A DNA stretch of 64,000 nucleotides from Ophioceras dolichostomum (Eukaryota > Ascomycota > Sordariomycetes > Magnaporthales > Ophioceraceae). The notes under the pieces are model-generated. The model was given only the letters and a program-made list of their open reading frames with translations. It did not search any database and was not told the origin of the DNA. Shown here piece by piece: positions 35,113-46,676 of this stretch. The position numbers were made by a program, and so were the translations under genes. Each line of letters starts with the position of its first letter. Position 1 is the first letter of the stretch. Location of the stretch: assembly GCA_003049485.1 (NCBI GenBank), contig PYST01000173.1, forward strand, positions 20,729-84,728. The letters are read 5' to 3'.

Positions 35113-36652
35113 TTTGGGTAGTTAGACTAGTAGTGTCTGGGGGGATGCTAGAAAAAAAACTATGGCGTGAGGAGGAAGGAGTTCGCGATGGAGATGTTGT
35201 ATTATGTGATGGAGAGTAAAAGAGAAAATCACAACATCTTGGAGAGCGAAGGCGGGATCTTTTATAGACGCTCCAACATGCTAGGTCTTGTTGTCTCTGT
35301 CTATTCTTCCTGGGCTTGTCTCACCTCCTTGCACTTCTCGTCTCCAGTCCCCTGTTGTTCCTCAACCACCCCTATTCACCAGTATTCACCTTCCCCATGC
35401 GGATGACAACATTCTAATCCTCGTCGGCGGTTCTCGGCTCAAGGTTTGTTGAAGTCCTAGTACCAGAGAAACGATGGGACCATGCCAATACTCGTGGTGC
35501 TCTGCAGGCTTAGGTGACATCCATATTGGAGGAATATTGACAAAAGAGGTATACAGCATCAGTCAGGCTTACCTGCAGAGATCGACTAGTATGAATGGAA
35601 GGTAGAGTCTGGTTGCATTGAAGTATGTGTGTCGTCTAAATGGAAAACCCCTAATAGGTAGTCCGTCTGGTCGCTTATAGGCCGGGTCTGGTGCGAGCTG
35701 TGTCCGGGGTGGTGCGGCTCAGGGGCGGCACGGTAGGGAGCGACTTCCGCTAAACGGCTTTCGCAGGAGGAATTATGCGGGGTCAATAGGGGGAGACCGC
35801 CATTTGTAAGGCTCACTTGGTAACACTGGTGGTCAGACAAGTGCTTCCTCCATACGAATAGGCTGCTTGTTGCAGACTACGCTGTGCTGACGGTTGCACT
35901 GGACGGTGAGGAGTTCGAGCAGCGGTGAATCGACAGAGGCGCCACTTCGCTGATGAGTTCCTAGTTCCTGCCGATCCTGGTCCGGTGGGAGAGAGGGAGA
36001 GGGTGGTTGTCAGAGCCAAAAGAGCGGGAAATGAGCCGGAGTCTCGTCTTATGCGGTATATGCGGCGCTCGTCTGGTTTGCCCATATTGGGCGAGTGGTC
36101 GTTGTGCAACGCGAGAAGGCGGGGTCGCGGCCGCCGCTCGGCCTGAATGCCCCGCTCGGCTGCCCTTACTTGGGGGCCGAAACTCGTCGGCGGGATCTCT
36201 GCCCATCGCTGTTCGGTTAGCTCGTGGAAACTGGAGCCGATGTGCATACTGCGTTGGTGCGACAATTGGGAGAAATGGGAACCCCTCTTTTCTCGTCTTG
36301 TGTCTGTGGCGTCTTCGATTCTTCTTCGCCAATAGCGATCCCATGTGCGGGTTCGGAGCCACGATCGGGACATTCGATTCATTCGATTCGCATGCCGTAT
36401 TCCACATCATACAGACCACACCAGAAGTGGGGCCGTCAAGTCCCCTCCCCCGTCTGCGGTGCCTAAACAGCTCACTGCAGTCTTGGCGAGGCTCTGGAAG
36501 TCACCGCACCAGTGCACGTCATCATCGCTCGGCCATCAGGCTCCGTCGAAGGAACCGGAATCTCCGTCCGATCTGCTCGCGGCTCCACACCGCGGCTTTC
36601 TGATTGTCCCATCTCGGTCCCTTCCCTGTTTGTTTAAATTCCTGAGAGCACA
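35113..36652. other. Intergenic region
   Basis: Promoters of the divergent small secreted protein and NACHT-like genes. ORFs on both strands between 35813 and 36603 mirror each other and lack domains. Confidence 0.45.
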
Positions 36653-39600
36653 ATGGCCGACCCGTTTGGAATTATTGGCGTTCTCGGCGTGGCAGCTCAG
36701 GTGATGCAGGAATGCGTCAAGTTCGGCCTCAACTGGAAGGACGCACCGACCGACGTCAAAGGCTTTGTCAGAGAGCTGCAGTCGCTCAAGACGGTTCTTT
36801 CCGAAACCAACACCAACATTCTGACTAATCCGGAGTTCCAAGAGGCCTTCCGCGGTGGGCGCTCCGCGCTGATCTCGGAGCTTGGGGATCCTCAAGCCCT
36901 CACCGACACGCGGGCCATGATCCTGGCCTGCAAGAAGGCGCTAGATTCGGTTCTCGCTACCCTCCAGAAGCGTGCGCAGGGGAGTCGCCTAGGATGGGAA
37001 AGGATCAAGGCCGCACTGAAGGCAACGAGGACGCTCGAGTCGGTCCAGAGCCTTCATCGACAGTGTCAGCTGCTAAACAGCCTTGTCGCAGTCGACTCTC
37101 TCGCCCTTGCGGTTGAGACCAATCTTGAAGTGAAAGAGGTCAAGAAACACATCGAAGACCAGGCAGACGATGCGGAGAAACGGAAAATCCTGGAGTGGCT
37201 GTCGCCTGTCGACTTCGGGTCTGTGCAGAACGACATGTTCAGTCGGCGGCAAGAGGGAACTGGCTAGTGGTTCCTGGATTCGGACAAGTACCGACATTGG
37301 AGCGATTCGGCTGCAATGGACAGTACCTTGTTCTGCCCCGGAATGCCCGGCGCCGGCAAAACCGTGCTAGCGTCCATGATCATCAGCGATCTTCTTCGGA
37401 AAGCTCGTTCCCAACCGCAAATGCGGGTGGCGTACGTGTACTTCAACTTCCGACGCGAGGCCGAGCAGAAACCGACCGACCTCCTTGCCTGCGTCTTGAG
37501 GCAGATCTCACAGGGCGAGGCGTCGCTGCCGTCATCGGTCAAAAGACTTTATGATGACCACCTCAAGGACGGTAGTCGCCCCACGTTGCAGTCTCTCTCT
37601 GAGACCATGCAGACTTTGATCTCAGCAGCCAAGTTGCGAGTCTTCATCGTGGTTGACGCCTTGGATGAATGCCAGTCTTCAGATGGCTGCCGGAAGGCAT
37701 TCATGTCAGAGCTTTTCCGGGTCCAGGAAGCCTGTGGGTCCAACATCCTCGTCACTTCGAGGCGGATCGGCCATCATGTCGATGAGCTGAACAAGTGCCC
37801 CGAGCTGGAGATCCGCGCAGATCCAGGCGACGTGCGGAAGTTTGTCAACGACGGATTGCCCCTGTTGCCTGGGTTTGTGTCACGCAACCCTGACTTGCAG
37901 CAGGAAATAGCTGGGGAAATCGCTAAGGCGGTTGATGGGATGTCAGTGTTCTCTCGCCATAATCCGTCCCCCTTGATTTTGTAGTTCCACTGGGGCTAAT
38001 CGGCCTCGTCCTGGTCTAGGTTTTTGCTTGCCAAGCTGCATCTTGACTCACTGATCGGCAAACGATCGCCGAAGGCTCTTCGAGCCGCGTTGGCGGAATT
38101 GCCGAAAGGCCGTGGGGCGTATAACCGCGCCTACGACGAAGCCATGGTCCGGATCGAGGCCCAGGTCTCCGACCAGGTCACGCTCGCTAAGCAGGCGTTG
38201 GCTTGGATCGTTTGCGCGACTCAACCCCTCGAAGTTTCGCAGCTATTATACGCTCTGGCCATAGAGCCTGGCGACCCACCAGAGCTGGATCCGGACAACA
38301 TCAGCGCAATCGAGGACATCCTCTCCGTCTGTGCTGGGCTGGTTACCGTCGAATTCCAGAGCAGAGTCGTCCGATTGGTCCACTACACAACCCAGACGTA
38401 CTTTGCCGGGCCTGGCCAGCGATCCCTTCCTGATGCTCATGCGGTGGTTGCGACAGCATGTATGGCGCACCTCCAACTCGAAGCGTCCCGCTACCGCCCC
38501 GGCAAGCCGGGCGATGACAAATCAGGGGAAAACATGGAAGCCTGCCGATTTAAAAAGTATATTGACAACAACTGGGACCACCACATACGCTGCCTTGCGG
38601 CTGAGTCCTCGCAAGGCCTGTCTGTGGTGAAGCGCTTCGTCCGGAATTATCGCGGGAAGAAGGGTTCCCGAAATAGCCTCTTCATTGCAGCTTTCATTGG
38701 ACTCGAGACGCTACTGGAGGACCTGATCCTGGAGGTGGACGAGAACCGAAGATCAGCAACGATACATGCGCGGGATGAAGAAGGTCTCACCCCGCTCATG
38801 GCAGCTTCTTTCGGTGGTCATGTTGCTGCTATTCGGCTACTTATTGCACATGGTGCCCAAGTAAATGAGGATTCATGTGTCCATGGCTTGAACGCTCTCG
38901 GGTTTGCCATTCAAGAAAACCACTTGGACGCCGTGGAGTTTCTCGTCAACGCGGGCGCCTCTGTCGACATTGTCAACCCCTCACCAAGCTCGATATGTCA
39001 GCCCGCAAGCCCACTAAGACTCGCCTCGCTCCGTTCTCCAGAGATTCTGGCCTTCCTACTTGCCCGAGGTGCAAAGTTTGACCGCACTACTTCAGAGGGC
39101 AGGGACATATTAACTTGTGCGGTGCGAGATGGACCTGCGGAAGCGGTGCGGCTCTTGCTCGAAAACCCCAACGAAACATCACGTACAGGCGTTCCGATTC
39201 TGTTTACCATCCTCGCCGGCCCCAACAATTGTGAATGGTGCAAATTTTGGTCGACTGCGGCACCGAGGTAAACTGCCGCGACGCCAGCTCCCCCGACTGC
39301 TGCACGCCTCTGATAATGGCTACGCGACGGGGTTACGAGGAGGTCGTCCACGAGCTCCTAGTGAGGGGAGCCGACATGTGGATGACCACCTCTCTCGGCG
39401 TCAACGCTCTTCACACTGCGGCAACAGCTGCGTTTTTCTGGGACCGAAAACCGTTCCCTGCCATGCTCCGACCTTTCGCCACGGCAGCGTTCGCTCCAGG
39501 GGAGCACGAGCTCGATCTTTTGCTACATCTGAGCCTGCGACAGGGACCCGACGAGAACATCGTGGTGCTCCTTGATTGCGGAGGGGACCCCAATCGAGCA

Positions 39601-40001
39601 GATGAAAAAGAACGGACGCCGCTACGCCTAGCCATCATGAAGCGCCTGATAGGACGCGCGGCGCCGGCGATTATCACCAAAGGCGCCGACGTCGACTTGG
39701 CAGACGACGACGGAATAACCCTTTGCACTGGGCAGCCAAGCTCCCAATGCATCGGACCGTCGTCCCCTTCCTGTTGGAAAATGGTGCCGATCCTGCCTTG
39801 GTTGACCCTGTCTTCCTGAACCCTACTGGGGAAGCGGAGGCAGTAGACGGCTGGATCATATCCATGAGACAAGCAATTGCGCAGGAGCTTACAAAGGCCA
39901 TTTCCAAGCGAACATCTATCTCTGAGGCCGCAGACGCTGCCGTCGCGAGGCCCGAACCGCGCAAATGCACCAACCGGATACCTGCCGGGAGCTTGTTGTA
40001 A
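36653..40001 (+). pseudogene. STAND/NLR-like receptor (N-domain, NACHT, ankyrin) with premature TAG and two frameshifts
   Basis: The reading starts at ATG 36653 (MADPFGIIGVLGVAAQ), the fungal N-terminal STAND domain. It runs to residue ~204, where TAG 37265-37267 replaces the usual residue in RQEGTG-x-WFLDSD, then continues in the same frame. NACHT ATPase: Walker A CPGMPGAGKTVLA, Walker B RVFIVVDALDEC, and SNILVTSRR. An intron at 37942-38019 joins VDGM to FLLAKLHLDSLIG. After a helical region come ankyrin repeats (LTPLMAASFGGHVAAIRLL, LNALGFAIQENHLDAVEFL). One missing base near 39236 and another near 39719 switch frame, after which ankyrin coding (PLIMATRRGYEEVVHELL, then LHWAAKLPMHRTVVPFLLE) resumes to TAA at 39999-40001. 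Such proteins act in heterokaryon incompatibility and immunity-like recognition. Protein-coding capacity depends on whether the lesions are real. Confidence 0.85.
37255..37275 (+). other. Hairpin presenting the premature TAG in its loop
   Basis: GGAAC at 37256-37260 pairs with GTTCC at 37270-37274 (plus a G-U pair outside), leaving the nine-base loop TGGCTAGTG. The stop codon 37265-37267 is in the middle of the loop, with U before and G after the adenosine. This matches the sequence and structure preference described for perithecium-stage A-to-I mRNA editing in Sordariomycetes. Function here is inferred. Confidence 0.5.
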
Positions 40002-40372
40002 AACGAGGACTTCATGAAGATGCTAGGTGTTATGAATGTTTCTGACCCCTTCTGGTAGACCAGGCTTTTGGGATCTTCTGGGCGACTTGCACGGGTCGTT
40101 TGCATGGGAGACAAAGGCTAGCGATAGATGAGGAATCTCATTTTGTCAAACTTTTCTTCTTTGGTTTTGCTTGTCGCACTTGTTCATGTAAATAGTTATA
40201 AGATTTTCAAACTTTAGGAAATACTAATTAAGTTGAAAATATGATTCCAAACAGGTAGCCTAAACAAGCACACAACCTCCCAATCCATAAGGGCCGCTCT
40301 CTTCTTTAATACTAGGTACTCAGTACTTAGCAGGTACGTACCGATGAGGAGGCTGACGCTGTGCCTTGAGCG
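40002..40372. other. Short convergent 3' spacer
   Basis: AT-rich 3' flanks of the receptor-like gene and the membrane protein gene. No gene seen. Confidence 0.5.
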
Positions 40373-42189
40373 CTAGGTCTGCAATGCCAGACCCGAGAAA
40401 ACCCAGGCTACCAATTGGAACAATGCAAACCATGCACCAGCATAAGAGAGTATATCCTTAGCCCGGAAAGTATTGGTCAGCGGTTTTCGAAGCCTGGTGG
40501 CAGCTGGCAACGAGTAGGCACAGGGGATAAGCTTACCAGCCAACAGAGCTCATATCTCTCCTTAAGCACCTGCCTATGGAACGAAGGGAACTGCAGCATC
40601 AACGTGATGAAACACGCGTACGGCTTGTCCTTGCCCTTGTCCTTGCCGACATCACACGGCAGGTCCATTGAAGGGACCATCGAGACGGAGAGATCATAAT
40701 CGTAAACTGGCTCTTTCCCCATCACCGCCATGAGCGCCAGATTCAGGTTGATGGCCGTCAGGCCGTTGGCGTTGACGAGCTGGAGGCGGGAGAAGCCGGC
40801 GTCGAGGGCTTCCGTGAGGGACAGTGTGGGGTCATGGATTGCGAGCCAGAGGCTGGGTGAGGGGAGATGCGAGGAGTCTTGTATGCTCTGTGTGGAGTTG
40901 TCTATTCAAGTCCGAGAAACGTCCCGCCACGAACATGTCAGCGCCCGAGCACGAATATAGGTAGTATATCACACTACCCCACGCCGATATCTTTAATAGT
41001 GATTACATTTGGACTTTGCTTACAGAAGAAGAACGCCTGCACCTCCATCGGCACGTTGGGACTGATAGAGGTCATCGACTCGCCCGAACTCAGCCTCAAC
41101 ATCCGGTACCAGGTTCCATGTAGGTTGATGACCTCGATCTTCGATCCCCACGCCGAGTAACAGTTGCACGAAGAATCTCGCTCGGTACCGTTTTTGGAGG
41201 CCAGATTCGTCGAACAGTCAGGGGCACTCTCGTTGTGCCAGCCGAGGAAGCACTTGGGCTTTGCAGTTAGGACGAGGTTCGCTTGACTGGTCCAGTCCAC
41301 CTGCTGAAGCAAGGCGAGAGATGGGAATCGAACCGAATCCTAAGCTTGGGGACCATAAAGGGAGAAGACTTAGTGAGCACCGAGAAACCTTCTATGGGCC
41401 AAGGATCTCACGCCAGGCACTCACCACTGTGTCCCATTCAGACTGTACGACAGTTGAAACCTGCCCCGGGTACCAATACTTGAAGTATATAATAGGCGTG
41501 CAGGTGACGGTGAGTAACACGACCAAGACGGTGTTCCACAGGTTTCGTCGTGGCGTGGGAGCCCATGGTCCTCGAGAAGCAGCTAGTATTGTGCATCGCC
41601 GTGCCAGGTGTCAGTCAGTAAGAAGGATGCAGGGAAAAGAAAACTTCGATGTTTTAGAACGACAACACTGACCAAAGAAATATCTGAACACATCCACTGC
41701 CAACGAAAAAACCACCACAGCGACCAAGAAACTGGCGACACCGACAGCGATTTCTGGTGAGACCTCGACCGTCAAGCAGGCCACCGCAACAGCCGTGAGG
41801 ATCCAGGCCACGAACAATCCGACGGCGAGGAGGACCGTGAGCTTGGACGGGAAAGGATCCCGAGCCGGCCCGACGAGATCAAGCCCGACTCTGAGTGCCA
41901 GCATCGCTTCGAATGTTGGCTCGAACGAGATCGATCCTGACGTTGATAGTTCTTGACCAACGCACATCGCCCCTAGGAAGGCAGGCAACCTCGATACTTT
42001 ATCTTTGTCAGCTCGCCTATTCTTCTGTAGTGATCTTCTTAGCTCCCCCGGCCCCAGAGATGATGGCTGGTCTCCATAAGCTTTTTCTGAGCCTCCTTCT
42101 GAAATTTCGGTGTCACCGGCACCATAGGGCCGGAGGGGAAACCAAAAAAAAAGGGCGAATAGGATCGCTTCTGCAGATAATGCCAACAT
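40373..42189 (-). CDS. Multipass membrane protein of unknown function
   Basis: Five exons, all in phase: 41673-42189, 41425-41582, 41024-41300 (or 41303), 40537-40901 and 40373-40456; 466 residues. The first ATG is 42189; the frame opens at a GTG just before it. Hydrophobic segments: residues ~1-16 (LALSAEAILFALFFWF), two adjacent helices around 120-165 (LTVLLAVGLFVAWILTAVAV; VASFLVAVVVFSLAV), one after the short exon 2 junction (TVLVVLLTVTCTPIIYF), and a last one at the C-terminus (GAWFALFQLVAWVFSGLAL) supplied entirely by exon 5. Between the fourth and last lies a ~220-residue extracytoplasmic region with several cysteines (CFLGW, DCST, SCNCYS) and N-glycosylation sites. This layout is common among orphan fungal surface proteins. 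No family is recognised, and an upstream non-coding exon cannot be excluded. Confidence 0.72.
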
Positions 42190-43291
42190 CCCATCCACAT
42201 GGACCTCGACAATCCGAATTACCTACTTACCAATCGTGACACTGAAATTTGAATAGTAAGCCCCCACGGAATGCGCACGTTGTGCGCCTACCCCTGTCTC
42301 CGTCCTCAGCCGTATTTTCACTACTGCACACCCGCGGCTCAGCCCGCTACCACTGCAGTCGTGAGTCGCGACAACTAACCGTGTTCAGCGAATCATGACA
42401 GGTCCAGCCCCTTTTTCGCCGCCAAACCGCCAATCATCACCTCCTGCACAGAGAAGCTGCTTCTGGGTAGGGGTAATTAGCTCCGTGATAAATACAACTC
42501 TTCGTAACCTGCTGAGAAGCGGTTGGTTGGGTTGGTGGGTTCAGTTTCCATAGAGAGGTGCACGATCATGGCGGCTCGAAGGTTACCCTCCCTTCCCGCC
42601 CACACACGCGACAGAGGGCTGGGCTGAAGGACTGCACGGGAGCCATCCAAAAGTTTTCCAGGGTAGGTACTTCAGACGGGTTGAGGAGATGATGCAGCTA
42701 GCTGCGCTTCTATAATTTACACGCGAACAAACGCAGATGAGCGGCTGAGCAGACTATCGCTGTCGCAAAGGCCGCCCCCAACTCGGCCTAGCGAAGCGGC
42801 ACGTGGGCAGGCAGGGCGCTTGCTTTTTATATGGCACTGCAGATTCTAGTCGAGACTATAGTAGTAGAGTCGCATTTCGCTTACACAAGCACGCGGCGCA
42901 ATGATGCCATCTTAAAGATATTGTATGTACCTTAGGTAGCCGTGCGGCGTTGCACAGCCCGTTGATGGCTGGGTTGAGGTTAACTTATTATCGTTATGCA
43001 GGTCGTAATCAGCTGCCACGATGCCTTCCAGTTTTTGAATCCACCGCCTCCTTCGATGTAAGAATACTTTTTCCGTGTTTCAGTTATATGACAATGGCGT
43101 TTGCGAGAAAGAGATGGCACTGGAACTCGGACCGAAAATCCAGGTATGGAGGATTCAGGGGGAGCCGTCTTGGCAATGGTCAAATGCGTATCCCATCGTC
43201 TCCTGTGGGTGATTGGTGCACATCGTCCCTTGGCATAGACAGACGATAGCTGAGGTAGAGGACCCTGGCGGCAGGAGCTCTGGCAGTCGGC
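42190..43291. other. Intergenic region
   Basis: Promoter of the membrane protein gene and 3' flank of the next secreted protein gene. No gene seen. Confidence 0.45.
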
Positions 43292-44032
43292 CTAGTTGTT
43301 GTTGCAGTTGCTCGTCGAGTAGCTTTTCCAGTTCCCGTTTAGACACTGGATCACCGAGGCCGATGCTCTCCCGTTCCTACAGTTCGAGTCGGTGAAGATA
43401 TCGACTGGCAAGTTTTGTCACCAACGCAGTCAGCAATTTGTTGGCTCAAGGTCCTTATCTAACTTGAGATGACAGAGAAGTTCTTACCAGTACAGCCTCT
43501 GCCGAGCCCAACAACCCTAGCGCTCTGGAAGGGATCGGTGATGGGGTTGCAGCCTCCCTCCCGGAAGCCGCCCGGCCCGTTGCTGGTGTAGGCGACAGGG
43601 TCGCCGCCGCAGTCTCGGCCGTTGTAGAACTCGACCGTCGAGAGCAGATTCGGCGGCTGCGGTACGGGCTGCCGGTTGCGGCACGCGTTCTGGTCGCGGT
43701 CACAGGGAGAACAGAGTGACCAGTCGGCACTGCATGCAGTCGAGTTCGAGTACATATGAGAATCAGAGGCTGTTTTCCGTTTGGCTGGGGAGATTCGGGG
43801 GAGGACTCACATGGGGAGTTTCCAGCAGAATGCATCTGAGGGGCAAACATCACCTCCTCGGTACCATGGTCCCGTGCCTAGGGCAGCCCACGATGTTAGC
43901 CCAAAGACCTCTCAGTACTGGTAGGGGAAAGTGTGAGCACTGACAAGGAATAAAGTAGGGGATCCCCCACAGCTGGCCATTGGCAAGCCCGGCCATGAGG
44001 ACCAGGAGGCCCAGACTTGGTGCAGTTCGCAT
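43292..44032 (-). CDS. Small secreted cysteine-rich protein (169 aa)
   Basis: Four exons with phase-consistent GT-AG introns: 43945-44032, 43811-43877, 43488-43729 and 43292-43404. ATG 44032 starts a clear signal peptide (RTAPSLGLLVLMAGLANG). The mature protein of ~150 residues has about a dozen cysteines in small clusters (PCTGPWYRGGDVC, AFCWKL, SLCSPCDRD, NACRNR, GRDCGGD, GGCNP, GRGCTV, NCRNGR, VIQCLN, SNCNNN), consistent with multiple disulfides in the apoplast or wall. It resembles the general class of fungal cysteine-rich effectors or surface proteins; no named family is recognised. The intron density (three in 510 coding bases) argues that it is a real, conserved gene. It is one of three such genes within 12 kb. 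Confidence 0.75.
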
Positions 44033-46096
44033 GATAGCAGACACAGTTCGTTCAGCTGGAGGCTGCGAGTCGGTGTGTGCGGAGAAGCAGTATCACTAGT
44101 GGTATGTCTCCAAGGATGAACCCTGTGGCCAGACGCAGATGCTCCTGCAATAAATAAGGACGAAGTAGGCCGTCACCTAGGCACTCGGTCTCCACAACCC
44201 TACATCTCACACATGGCAGACATCACGGAAGTTGGGTCCAGTTATATATCTGTAAGAGGGTCCAGCGCAGGGTTCGAGCCCGTAATATTATCCTGCTGAT
44301 CCAGGTTTGCAAGTTCCCAGCAGGAAAAGGAGAGACAAATTTTGCTCGTGCTATCTCATGGTACCTGGGCGGGAGCCAACCCAACGACAATGGGTGGAAC
44401 AGTCGAAGTCCATCCCACGGCAGGCAGACTAGAAAGCTGCTCCGCGCCGGACCTCAAGCCATCCACTCTCAATCCCGTCTGTCTCGAGGTTTCTAAGTGG
44501 TCGAGGGGCACTATGGATAGGAGCTGAAGGAAGCATGGGTGTGGCCACGCATGGTGCGATCCACCAGAGCAGAGATATCAACAATGTACCTGGTATCTCC
44601 TCGCCGTCGTTGCGTAGGAGAGGAGTGAGCCTGGGCAGATATTACGGGCAGATACACGACAAAACGAGGACGAATCCAGAACGCGACAAAATATATTGTT
44701 ATGGCAGTCTCGGCCGTTTCGTCGGGTATTCTGCTTAGGTGTAGTTTAACTGAGCCGCACTATGAAGCCGCCGGGCGCCAGCGGCAGTTGTATCTCCCAA
44801 TTGGCAGATCAACAACGGGAGAATTTAGCAAAATCCCCGAGTCTTCTCCCGCCCGTCTTTTCTCAACCCCGCTGCTAATCCATCATTCTCAGCATATTAT
44901 GTACGCACCATTTTGAAGCCCGGCCGCGCAGGTGCTATGCACAGTTCCACCACACAGACGACACTGGCAGAACTACTACAAGCGGCCTGGAGACTCAAAA
45001 ATAGGTAGCGCTTATTCCAGAAGCAGCATCACTCGTCTCGTTTAGCGATACCGCGTTGGGTGCAGGCAGCGTAACATGCCGACGATGCCCTCATCAAAAG
45101 AGATTGAGAGGGGGAATCGTGTACACATCAGTGACAACATCACTTCTTCAAACCCCCGGGACTCGGATGCTGCCGGCCCCAACCGCTATGACCTCCTCGA
45201 ATGTCTCGCTTCCTCGCCGGTCCAATATGGGGCCTTCCCAGAAGAAGACATCACTTCTCCTCGGGGAAGGCCAAACGAGAAGGCACGATATCACAGACGT
45301 CCGTCCGTACGTACGGACGTCCACACTTCGATCACGACACCCACGTTGCGGACCGGACAAATGGCAGACAGACAGACGACATTGGTATTTTCCCTTGAGC
45401 CCGCCAAATCGTTACCCCCGATTCTCGAGCCCCTCCCCTATCGCTTGAGGGGAAGAGCGATCTTCCCTTCTGTGGGAGAAATCGACCTGTTACATTTCCA
45501 GATCGCTCTATCAGGCGAGGCCGAGGCCATTCAACCGAGGAACCGATAGAGGTGCTGCCGGTGCCCGCCAGAATCAGGGGACTCGAGCATTTTCAACTGT
45601 CATTTTCTTATCTCTTGACGATATAGCGCGGTACCTTGGCGTCTGTACCTTGAGAGCGTATCTCGACACGCCGTGTCCCGTTTCCGGAACCACGACGACG
45701 AAAAAATAATACTCCACCAGTGAGTGGCTTCCATTGTCGGAAAATTCCCTGCCGGGTCACTCCGTGGTGATGACTTGAAGTCAGTCGAGCCGCCTACTTT
45801 GCAGAGCCCATGCTGGTAGGACATGACCCATCGAGATGCAACTTTCAGGAGCACCCAATGCCGAGACACTTCACCTCAAGGACAGAGAGACATCGCTGCC
45901 GGCTTAACGGCGACCCTATGACGATCCGCTCTCAAAGAGCCTTCTAATAACACATACAATGTACCAGATTATCTTGACGGGGGATGTCCATACCCCTCGC
46001 AAGCCCTACAAGCTATTCCACGTCAGCATCTCTTGGCATCGTTGCCTCCAACCACGAGAAGATATTCCCACGACTGCCTCGCAGTGTCCGCGTTCT
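44033..46096. other. Intergenic region
   Basis: About 2 kb without a supported gene. Contains an 18-bp perfect palindrome at 45302-45319. A 157-codon plus ORF (45076-45549) has no domain. Confidence 0.45.
45302..45319. repeat. 18-bp perfect palindrome
   Basis: The sequence cgtccgtacgtacggacg is its own reverse complement. A dimeric-factor binding site is possible, but no gene close by gives it a role. Confidence 0.6.
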
Positions 46097-46676
46097 TTAG
46101 TAGCTACCAAAAACATCTGCCAACGTCTCCTGCAGAATCCTCACCCGAGACATCTGAAAGTCGTCATCCTCTTCCTCTTCCGACATATCATCCTCCTCAT
46201 CTTCCTCCTCATCTTCCTCCTCATCTTCCTCCTCGTCCTCGTCCTCGTCCTCGTCCTTGTCATCTTCATCGTCCGGCCAGTACACATCGTCCAACTCGCG
46301 ACAATTCGGAGAGGCCTTGTAGCAGTCGTACACTGCAACAGAAATATCCGGTCAGAGGCTCGGTTTAGCAAACGACTATTCCCCCGTAAATGTGTCCACA
46401 ACTTGGACTGTGGCTGCAGCAGATCTTCAACTCACAGCAATCGGAGTACACGTAGGGCCTGCGCACGTAGTCAAAGCAATAATACAGACAGCGATGCGGG
46501 CATTTCTCCCTGAGATCCTCTCGTCCAATGTAGTCGTCGCGGATCCGAAGCAGTCTCGGCAAGGCGGAGGAGCTGCGAGGGGACAGGGCGGCCCAGGCGG
46601 GGTCACCACCACTCACTCCGAGAGTGAGGCATACCAGGAGGAGACAGTAGTATGATATAAATTGGGAAGAACACAT
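46097..46676 (-). CDS. Secreted Cys protein with a long acidic tail (158 aa)
   Basis: Two exons in phase: 46436-46676 and 46097-46332. ATG 46676 opens a signal peptide (SQFISYYCLLLVCLTLGVSG). A central region has six cysteines, spaced C-x3-C-x3-C-x11-C-x3-C-x7-C across the intron. Then comes VYWPDDEDDKDED, passing into about 45 almost purely acidic residues encoded by a GAG/GAA/GAT trinucleotide array (46190-46260), and ending in a short mixed helix (MSRVRILQETLADVFGSY). A secreted protein with a compact disulfide head and a polyacidic tail could bind cations, basic host proteins or wall polymers; this is speculation. No homologue is recognised. The acidic array is expected to vary in length. 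Confidence 0.7.

Noticed and set aside
41303..41424. tRNA-like ggttcgattcc within an intron of the membrane protein gene, with 7-bp acceptor-like ends
   Set aside because: The T-stem does not pair and no A box is present; the sequence is better explained as an ordinary intron.
44261..44290. tRNA-like T-loop (gggttcgagccc)
   Set aside because: T-stem pairing is imperfect, and no A-box, D-arm or acceptor pairing is found around it.
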